Shown here: piece after piece, positions 33,889-39,078 of the stretch
Numbering within the stretch: the first letter of the stretch is position 1
Layout of the letters: every line of letters begins with the position of its first letter
Source: Mycobacterium sp. UM_WGJ
Lineage (GTDB): Bacteria; Actinomycetota; Actinomycetes; Mycobacteriales; Mycobacteriaceae
DNA: 39,078 nucleotides
Assembly (NCBI RefSeq): GCF_000455125.1
Contig: NZ_AUWR01000024.1
Span: 1 to 39,078 of the forward strand
Direction of reading: 5' to 3'
Position numbers and translations under genes: made by a program
Notes under the pieces: model-generated
The model's input: only the letters and a program-made list of their open reading frames with translations
What the model was told of the DNA's origin: nothing
Databases searched by the model: none

Positions 33889-34344
33889 GATTCGCATGGT
33901 GAAGACGGTGAAGATCAGCCCGATCTCCCAGCCTTTCTCGCCCGGGCCGGCGGCCCCGCCGATCCACAGCTCGTTGTAATGCCAGAAGTAGCCGGCGTCG
34001 AACATCGCGCCCCAGCCGTTGAGCAGGACACGGGCCAGCAGCGTGTGGTTGGCCACCATGTCCAGCGCCCATCCCACCGCATTGATCGCGGCGTCGATGA
34101 TGACCAGATAGCCCAGCAGCGTCACGAGCATGGGCCGAACGGCCAGTCCGTCGTGTTGAGCCTTGCGCTGCAACCAGATTCCGCGCAGAAACAGCGGGAG
34201 GCCGAAGACACCGGCCGCCGCCGTACCGATGAGCATGCCGCCACAGATCATCCAGCGGTCAGCTCGACGCTGGGCGGCCCGCGAGAGCTCCAGGTGCTCA
34301 TCGAACCCGAGGCCGTCACGCAATTGCTGCGGTGCAGTAGGCAA
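33646..34344 (-). CDS. Polytopic membrane protein, paralogue A
   Basis: This is a 232-residue membrane protein, colinear without gaps with paralogue B from residue 21 on. It is about 70 percent identical over residues 21-152 and differs at only one of the last 80 residues. It has about six transmembrane helices and the same polar motifs (DAGYFWHYNELW, WGHQW, TVNREIFSD). I chose the TTG at 34344 because GAGGGGGG lies just upstream and the resulting N-terminus matches the length of B; no ATG is available before the first helix. It is the first gene of the membrane operon, 79 bases after the TetR gene, with a palindrome in that gap. The function is unknown. Confidence 0.8.
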   Translation of the reverse strand: MPTAPQQLRDGLGFDEHLELSRAAQRRADRWMICGGMLIGTAAAGVFGLPLFLRGIWLQRKAQHDGLAVRPMLVTLLGYLVIIDAAINAVGWALDMVANHTLLARVLLNGWGAMFDAGYFWHYNELWIGGAAGPGEKGWEIGLIFTVFTMRIAAAIGFLQMKRWGHQWMVVTCWMGVLIWIGYVFNMTMYADVRYAGVVFPVIGWWLYDIFYITPFLAIPYLHTVNREIFSD

Positions 34345-34395
34345 TGACCGCCCCCCTCGCCGTTCAAGCAACGCCTACGACAGTAAGGAACTCAC

Positions 34396-34407
34396 TGACT
34401 CAAGTCA
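34396..34407. promoter_or_regulatory. TetR operator candidate before the membrane operon
   Basis: TGACTCAAGTCA has 5-base inverted arms (TGACT/AGTCA) around CA. The identical 12 bases occur at 35074-35085 on the other side of the TetR gene. Its place between the TetR stop and the first gene of the NorQD-like operon suggests that it controls that operon. Confidence 0.6.
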
Positions 34408-34423
34408 ATGATTTTTGAGGGGG

Positions 34424-35038
34424 TCAGCGCGTGGCGCCCAGGCCGCGCAAGGTCCTGGTCACGTAGTCCGCGACCAATTCCGGACGAGATGGCCAGTCAT
34501 GGGTCGTGATGAGCAGGGCGTAGAGGCCGAGCAGGAAGAACACCGCGCTGTTCATCGCGACGACGTCGTCGTCGATCTCGCCGCACTCCCGCGCCGCCTC
34601 GATACGCTCGGCGATCAACTCGATCAGCGGGTGATGCTCGCCATTTTCGGCAGGCGGTCGGGTCGGCGAGAAGTGCAGCGCCAAGAATTCGGTGAACAGC
34701 GGATCGCCCAGGCGTCGCTCCAGATCGATGATCAGGCGCGCGGACTCGCCCAAGATGTCCGAAAGCGCTTGGTGTCCGCCGAGGAACTTCTCGAACTGCT
34801 TGGTGATTCGTTCTTCCTCCCGGCGTTCCAACTCCAGCAGCACGTGCTCCTTGGTGGGGAAGTGAAAGAAGAATGTGCCGTGCGCGACGCCGGCGGCGGC
34901 AACGATGGCGCCGACGTCGGCTTGAGCCATCCCCGTCCGCTTGAACTCGGCGGTCGCCGCACCCAGCAGCCGCTCACGCGTCTGCAGCCGCCGGGCGTCG
35001 CGCGCCGTCATCTTCTCCGGCTTGTCCGCCACAGCCAC
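34424..35038 (-). CDS. TetR-family transcriptional regulator
   Basis: This is a 204-residue TetR protein. The helix-turn-helix is in VGAIVAAAGVAHGTFFFHFP followed by TKEHVLLELE (about residues 42-70). The C-terminal ligand domain ends LLGLYALLITTHDWPSRPEL. GTG at 35038 is used; a GTG two codons on or an ATG at codon 10 are alternatives. It lies between the Bfd-like gene and the membrane operon, and both flanks carry the same palindrome (34396-34407 and 35074-35085). Autoregulation and control of the NorQD-like operon are therefore likely. Confidence 0.88.
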   Translation of the reverse strand: MAVADKPEKMTARDARRLQTRERLLGAATAEFKRTGMAQADVGAIVAAAGVAHGTFFFHFPTKEHVLLELERREEERITKQFEKFLGGHQALSDILGESARLIIDLERRLGDPLFTEFLALHFSPTRPPAENGEHHPLIELIAERIEAARECGEIDDDVVAMNSAVFFLLGLYALLITTHDWPSRPELVADYVTRTLRGLGATR

Positions 35039-35073
35039 GACAGTAGCGCCTCACTGCACCGGCGCGTACTAGA

Positions 35074-35085
35074 TGACTCAAGTCA
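35074..35085. promoter_or_regulatory. TetR operator candidate upstream of the TetR gene
   Basis: This is identical to the palindrome at 34396-34407. It lies 35 bases upstream of the TetR start and overlaps the last codons of the Bfd-like gene. That is a normal place for an autoregulatory operator. Confidence 0.6.
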
Positions 35086-35260
35086 GCGTTGTGGATTCCC
35101 GCAGAGTCGTCGCGATCAGCGCCCGGATGTTATTTCGGCAGCGTCCACACACCGTCCCGGCCCCGGTACGCTCGCCGACCTGCTTAGTGGTCGTGGCGCC
35201 GGCTCGCGCCGCGTCGATGACCTGCTGACTGGTCACCCCGGCGCACAGGCAGACGTACAC
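35078..35260 (-). CDS. Bacterioferritin-associated ferredoxin-like [2Fe-2S] protein
   Basis: This is a 60-residue protein with cysteines at 4, 6, 38 and 41 (CLC near the start, CGRC later). This is exactly the spacing of the Bfd [2Fe-2S] fold. The sequence between them (VTSQQVIDAARAGATTTKQV) matches the Bfd helix. Bfd proteins pass electrons, classically to bacterioferritin for iron release. No bacterioferritin gene is in the window, so it may instead serve a redox enzyme of this cluster. GTG at 35260 lies 6 bases after the CoA ligase stop, so the two are co-transcribed. Confidence 0.88.
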   Translation of the reverse strand: MYVCLCAGVTSQQVIDAARAGATTTKQVGERTGAGTVCGRCRNNIRALIATTLRESTTLT

Positions 35261-35266
35261 GGCGCC

Positions 35267-36730
35267 TCAGGGCCCGGCCTCGAGGGCCTTCGCCGCCAGC
35301 CGCACTTTGTCCACCTTGCCCGTCGCATTCAGCGGCAGCGTGTCGACGAAACACACCGAGCGCGGTACCTTGAACCCGGCCATTCGGTCGCGGCTCCAGG
35401 CGATCAATTCCGTCTCGGAGAGCGGTGTGTCCGCGGCACTTCTCACCACAAACGCCTTGCCCACCTGTCCCATTCGCGAATCCGGCACGCCGATCACCGC
35501 AACCTGGGAGACCCCCGGATGCTCCAGCAGGAAGCCCTCGATCTCGGCGGGATAGGCGTTGAAGCCGCCGACGATGAACATGTCTTTCTTGCGGCCAACG
35601 ATGCGCAATCGGCCGGCGGCATCGAGCGTGCCGACGTCCCCGGTGTGCAACCAGCCGTGCGCGTCGATCGCTTCGGCGGTCGCATCCGGGTCGTCGAGGT
35701 AGCCGACCATCACGTTGTAGCCACGCACCAGGACTTCGCCGTCGGCGGCGATGCATACCTCGATGTCCTCACAGGCCTGTCCGGCCGTGGTCGCGATGTC
35801 CTCGAACGAGTCGCCGCGCCGGGAGGCCGTCACAGTGCCGGCTTCGGTGAGCCCGTAGCCGGTCATGATGGATCGGAACGGCAGCTCATTGCGGATCCGG
35901 CGGACCAGGTCCACCGGGATGTCCGCAGCGCCGGTGACCGCAGCACGCAGCGTCGACAGGTCGCGAGGCCCGCGCGCGTCCAGCAGTGACTGATAGAGCG
36001 TGGGCGGACCCGGAAGCATGGTGATGCGCTCGGATTCAATCAGTTTCAGCACCGTGCCGACATCGAAGACCCGCACCGGCACCATGGTGGCGCCCCGGAT
36101 GCACGCGGCGATGCAGCCCGCCTTGTAGCCGAACGTGTGGAAGTAGGGGTTGACCATCAGGTACCGGTCGCCCTCGCGCAGGTCGGCCAGATCGCACCAT
36201 TCGGCATAGAGCCGCAGGTTCTGCTGATGGGTCATCATCACCCCTTTGGGCCGGCCGGTGGTACCCGAGGTGAAGATGATGTCGGCGATGTCGCCGCCCT
36301 CAACGCTGCGTTGCAGCGGCGAACCGCTGCTCAAGAAATCCGATCCCAGGTCGATCACCGGAACACCGGGCGGGGCACTGAAATCCAGTCCGAGAAAGCC
36401 CTTCTCCACCAGAACGAGCTTGGCGCCGCTGCGGCGGATGATGTCCTCGGCCTCCTTGGGTTTGAACCGGGTGTTGACCGGAACCAAGACACCGCCGGCG
36501 GTCAGCAGCCCGAATGCGGCGATGATCCAGTCCCCCGAATTCGGCGCCCAGATCGCCACCCGGTCGCCCTTGGCGACACCCGCCGCTGCGAATGCTCCTG
36601 CCGCGCAAAGGACCCGATCGGCCAGCTCAGCGAAGCTCAACCGCACCGGGCCGTCGACGATCGCCTCGGCATCCCCGAAGCGATCGCCGACACTTAGGAC
36701 CATCTCGGGGATGGTCTCCCAGCGTGGCAC
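35267..36730 (-). CDS. AMP-forming CoA ligase (FadD3-like)
   Basis: This is a 487-residue adenylate-forming enzyme. The phosphate loop is FTSGTTGRPKG at 153-163. The adenine motif is TGYGLTEAG, the hinge is DAAGRLRIVGRKKDMFIVGG, and the lid Lys is in NATGKVDKVRL. The N-terminal RVAIWAPNSGDWIIA and VPVNTRFKPKEAEDI resemble FadD3, the CoA ligase for the indane-propionate remnant of steroid rings; the match is only by recall. GTG at 36730 follows the amidohydrolase stop at 36733 by two bases. The longer open frame upstream is a shadow of the amidohydrolase gene. Confidence 0.87.
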   Translation of the reverse strand: MPRWETIPEMVLSVGDRFGDAEAIVDGPVRLSFAELADRVLCAAGAFAAAGVAKGDRVAIWAPNSGDWIIAAFGLLTAGGVLVPVNTRFKPKEAEDIIRRSGAKLVLVEKGFLGLDFSAPPGVPVIDLGSDFLSSGSPLQRSVEGGDIADIIFTSGTTGRPKGVMMTHQQNLRLYAEWCDLADLREGDRYLMVNPYFHTFGYKAGCIAACIRGATMVPVRVFDVGTVLKLIESERITMLPGPPTLYQSLLDARGPRDLSTLRAAVTGAADIPVDLVRRIRNELPFRSIMTGYGLTEAGTVTASRRGDSFEDIATTAGQACEDIEVCIAADGEVLVRGYNVMVGYLDDPDATAEAIDAHGWLHTGDVGTLDAAGRLRIVGRKKDMFIVGGFNAYPAEIEGFLLEHPGVSQVAVIGVPDSRMGQVGKAFVVRSAADTPLSETELIAWSRDRMAGFKVPRSVCFVDTLPLNATGKVDKVRLAAKALEAGP

Positions 36731-36732
36731 CC

Positions 36733-37923
36733 CTAGACGGTGACGAGCCGACCGAGGTTGCCGCCCATGATCTTGGCCTGGTCCTCGATGGGCAGATGCG
36801 ACAGCGCGGTGATGTAGTGGGTCGGCTCGGCCAGGCCCTCCGGGTGCGGCCAGTCCGATCCGTAGAGCACCTGGTCCACACCGACCAGGTTGATCAGGTC
36901 GTCGATGCCCTCCTCGTAGAACGGGCTGACGTAAATCCGGTTCTTGATCTCCTCCATCGGGTTTCCGAGGAACGCCTCGGGCGCCTTCCGGTAGACCTCG
37001 GCCATGGAATCCAACAGCGGGAACATCCACTTGGAGCCGGCTTCCACGATGCCGACCTTCAGCTTCGGGTGACGGAACAGCGCGCCGTGAATGACCCACG
37101 ATGCCACCGCATCCTGGATCGGACGCCACTCGTTGAGGATGCCCATGGCGTTGGTCTGGAAGGGCAGCATCTCTTCCACCGCACCGTCCCACTCGGAGGT
37201 GTAGCGGGAGTAGCCGCTGTCCGACGAGTGCATTCCGATGAAGACGTCGTATTCGACGCACTTCTCCCAGAACGGGTCGAACTCGGGCAGCGCGAACGAA
37301 CGCGGGCCGCGGAAGCCGGGCACCGGAGCCGGGCGGATCAGAATCGCGCGGGCGCCGCGCTTGACCACCCACTCCAGTTCCTCGATGGCCTTCTCGACGA
37401 TCGGGAGGGTGATGACCGGCGTGGTGAAGATGCGGTTCTGGTAGTTGAAGCCCCAGACTTCGTCCAGCCACTGGTTCAGCGCGTGGATGATCACGTGGAT
37501 AGTGACCGGGTCGTCACGCAGTCGTTCCTCGATGAGGCTGGCCAGCGTCGGAAACATCAGCGAACGGTCGATACCCAGCTCGTCCATCAGCTCCAGCCGC
37601 GGGGCGGGCTCGAAGAACGCCGGGATGGACTTCATCGGCTCGCCGAACAGTTCCCGCTTGCTCTTGCCGTCGGGGTTGCCGTACTTGAAGTACTCCTCCC
37701 AGGCGCCGGGCTTGGCGACCACCGAGAAGGTGGGGTTAGGGATGTAGTTGCTGATCTGGCCGCGGATGGCGATCTTGGTGCGCCCGTTGACCTCGACGTA
37801 CTGGACGACGTCCTTGTACTCCTTGGGCAGGTACTTGGTCAGCGCTTCGGGCGGCTCGTACAGGTGGTTATCCGCATCGAACAAGGGGAACGGGACGTCC
37901 ACGCGATGTGACAGTTGACCCAT
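36733..37923 (-). CDS. Amidohydrolase-2 family metal-dependent enzyme
   Basis: This is a 396-residue TIM-barrel amidohydrolase-2 protein. The first metal motif is DADNHLYEP (His20, Glu23). Later elements are GMHSSDSGY, HPKLKVGIVEAGS and the terminal YGSDWPHPEG. It is closely similar to the enzyme at 14032. I infer a decarboxylase, hydratase or hydrolase acting on a cyclic intermediate. ATG at 37923 has AAAGGAG upstream. It heads the unit running through the CoA ligase and the Bfd-like gene, and has a 25-base perfect-arm palindrome 17 bases upstream. Confidence 0.85.
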   Translation of the reverse strand: MGQLSHRVDVPFPLFDADNHLYEPPEALTKYLPKEYKDVVQYVEVNGRTKIAIRGQISNYIPNPTFSVVAKPGAWEEYFKYGNPDGKSKRELFGEPMKSIPAFFEPAPRLELMDELGIDRSLMFPTLASLIEERLRDDPVTIHVIIHALNQWLDEVWGFNYQNRIFTTPVITLPIVEKAIEELEWVVKRGARAILIRPAPVPGFRGPRSFALPEFDPFWEKCVEYDVFIGMHSSDSGYSRYTSEWDGAVEEMLPFQTNAMGILNEWRPIQDAVASWVIHGALFRHPKLKVGIVEAGSKWMFPLLDSMAEVYRKAPEAFLGNPMEEIKNRIYVSPFYEEGIDDLINLVGVDQVLYGSDWPHPEGLAEPTHYITALSHLPIEDQAKIMGGNLGRLVTV

Positions 37924-37940
37924 GAAATGCTCCTTTTCGG

Positions 37941-37965
37941 TTCATGAGAATCTTATTCTCATGAA
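37941..37965. promoter_or_regulatory. Palindrome with 11-base perfect arms upstream of the amidohydrolase gene
   Basis: TTCATGAGAAT and ATTCTCATGAA flank CTT. The site overlaps the stop codon of the upstream acyl-CoA synthetase and lies 17 bases before the amidohydrolase start. It is AT-rich with no following T-run, so an operator (GAGAAT/ATTCTC half-sites suit a TetR-type regulator) is more likely than a terminator. It differs from the palindromes flanking the TetR gene at 34424. Confidence 0.6.
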
Positions 37966-39078
37966 GGTGTCGTTGCAACACCCTCGGCGAGCTGCTTGCG
38001 GACCAGGTATTTCTGCACCTTGCCGCTGGGCGTGCGCGGGAAGTCCGCGACCTCCTGCAATTCCTCGGGCCACTTCTGTCGCGCGACGCCCATCCGTTCG
38101 AAGTGCTCCCGCACCTGCGCCATGGCCGGCAGCTCGCACCCCGGCTTGAGGCGCAGGACCGCGACCGCCCGCTCCCCCAACCGGGAATCCGGCGCCGCGA
38201 CCACCACCGCCTCGGCCACCTCAGGCATCGTCAGCAGGACGTCCTCGACCTCCACCGCGCTGATGTTCTCGCCGCCGCGGATGATCACGTCGGCTTTGCG
38301 GTCGGTGATGGTCAGATACCCGTCGGCGTCGAGCACCCCGATGTCCCCGGTGTGGTACCACCCGTCGGCGTCGAAAGCCGCCGCGGTCAACGCGTCATCG
38401 GTGTAGCCCAGGCACAAGTCGGGTCCCCGGCTCAGAATTTCGCCGTCGGGGGCCAACCGCACCTCCACACCGGGCCGGGCATCGCCATCGGTGAACAGCC
38501 GCTTGCCCTCGGGCGCACTGGGACGTGAACCCGTGATCGACGGATGCTCGGTGCTGCCGTAGGAGCGGAAGACGAAGATGCCCAAGTCGGCAAGTCGCCG
38601 GGTGACCGCGCCCGGCACCGTCGACCCGCCCAGGCCGACGTGGCGGATGTGCTGCAGGTGGGTGTCGGTGAAGTCCGGGTGGTCGAGCAGGCTGGTGACG
38701 AAGTACGGCGGTCCGCCGCCGATCGACACCCCCTGTTCGGCCATCAACGCCAGCACCTGGGCGGGATCCCAGACGTCGGCGAGATCGATCGGCGCCCCCT
38801 CCAACACCGGGATGAGAAACGCTCCCACCATTCCGATGAAGTGTCCGACCGGGGTGGCGGTCAGCTGCCGGCCGCGGTCCTTGGGGTAGTTGGCGAGCAG
38901 CTGGCGGGTCTCGCAACACAGGGTCTGATGACTGTGGATCACGCCCTTGGGCTCGCGGGTGGTCCCGGAGGTGAATGCGATCAAGGCCGGCGCCGCGGGA
39001 TCGGCGTCCAGGGTGCCCGCCATCGGCTCGTCGGCGAGCAGGTCTTCGAAGTTCTGACCGACCACGCTCGCACTGTTC
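37959..39078 (-). CDS. AMP-forming acyl-CoA synthetase (N-terminus beyond the window)
   Basis: This is the C-terminal part, over 370 residues, of a FadD-type enzyme; the frame is open to the right edge. The phosphate loop is FTSGTTREPKG, the adenine region is FRSYGSTEHPS, the hinge is DADGYLTITDRKADVIIRGG and the lid Lys is in FPRTPSGKVQKYL. It should activate a carboxylic acid to its CoA ester. The RSYGSTEHPS segment resembles synthetases that sit beside cyclic-acid degradation genes. Its stop codon lies inside the palindrome at 37941-37965. The start and full length cannot be seen. Confidence 0.88.
   Translation of the reverse strand, partial: NSASVVGQNFEDLLADEPMAGTLDADPAAPALIAFTSGTTREPKGVIHSHQTLCCETRQLLANYPKDRGRQLTATPVGHFIGMVGAFLIPVLEGAPIDLADVWDPAQVLALMAEQGVSIGGGPPYFVTSLLDHPDFTDTHLQHIRHVGLGGSTVPGAVTRRLADLGIFVFRSYGSTEHPSITGSRPSAPEGKRLFTDGDARPGVEVRLAPDGEILSRGPDLCLGYTDDALTAAAFDADGWYHTGDIGVLDADGYLTITDRKADVIIRGGENISAVEVEDVLLTMPEVAEAVVVAAPDSRLGERAVAVLRLKPGCELPAMAQVREHFERMGVARQKWPEELQEVADFPRTPSGKVQKYLVRKQLAEGVATTPS

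Noticed and set aside
30333-34344. Particulate methane/ammonia/hydrocarbon monooxygenase (PmoCAB-like) subunits
   Set aside because: The membrane topology and small subunits are suggestive, but I do not recognise PmoA, PmoB or PmoC motifs in paralogues A and B. I kept only the general metalloenzyme hypothesis.
34415-35989. 524-residue plus-strand open frame across the TetR, Bfd and CoA ligase genes
   Set aside because: It spans three well-supported minus-strand genes and their promoters, has shadow-like composition and no recognisable domain.
37941-37965. Rho-independent terminator
   Set aside because: The stem is AT-rich, the loop is only three bases and no T-run follows; an operator explains it better.

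Overview
The window is a lipid- and ring-catabolism region of a high-GC actinobacterium, most likely a mycobacterium (Mycobacterium/Mycolicibacterium type). The signs are many GTG starts, long runs of FadD/FadE/crotonase paralogues, a short-chain dehydrogenase of the mycofactocin-coupled type, and a small secreted protein of a mycobacterial kind. It is densely coding, with no gap over 170 bases. I see no RNA genes, CRISPR arrays or insertion sequences.

Layout. (1) 24-8326, minus strand: SDR, SnoaL-like protein, DUF35 protein, thiolase-like protein, fused double acyl-CoA dehydrogenase, IclR regulator, SDR and an amidohydrolase-2 enzyme. A divergent AraC regulator follows (8352-9170), ending in a short tandem repeat. 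(2) 9286-17866, minus strand: two adjacent acyl-CoA dehydrogenases (probably a heteromeric pair), amidohydrolase, acyl-CoA synthetase, second amidohydrolase, crotonase, SDR and crotonase. (3) 18033-18782: a divergent TetR regulator. (4) 18779-21595, minus strand: thiolase, crotonase and hot-dog thioesterase. (5) 21676-29480, plus strand: three crotonases, three AMP-forming acyl-CoA synthetases (the middle one frameshifted) and the mycofactocin-type SDR, almost all overlapping by a few bases. (6) 29591-29926: a small secreted Gly/Pro-rich protein. (7) 29934-34344, minus strand: an unusual membrane operon, described below. (8) 34424-39078, minus strand: TetR regulator, Bfd-like [2Fe-2S] protein, FadD3-like CoA ligase, amidohydrolase and a partial acyl-CoA synthetase running off the right edge.

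How it fits together. Blocks 1-5 hold CoA ligases, dehydrogenases, hydratase-fold enzymes, 3-hydroxyacyl dehydrogenases, thiolases, a thioesterase and metal-dependent amidohydrolases. That set would suit activation and side-chain or ring degradation of a cyclic, terpenoid or steroid-like acid; the substrate cannot be read from the sequence. A 21-23 base operator-like motif recurs in front of four transcription units of this region, including the TetR gene at 18033, so these units may form one local regulon.

The most unusual part is 29934-34344. A NorQ/CbbQ-type AAA+ ATPase and a NorD-type VWA protein lie between two paralogous polytopic membrane proteins. Three further short membrane proteins (34, 42 and 127 residues) are interleaved with them. 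No NO reductase, Rubisco or known NorQD client is present. I infer that the paralogous membrane proteins are the client: a possible undescribed membrane metalloenzyme matured by the AAA+/VWA pair. The two paralogues share an almost identical C-terminal third, which points to gene conversion. A TetR gene just upstream has the same palindrome on both of its flanks, which makes it the likely controller.
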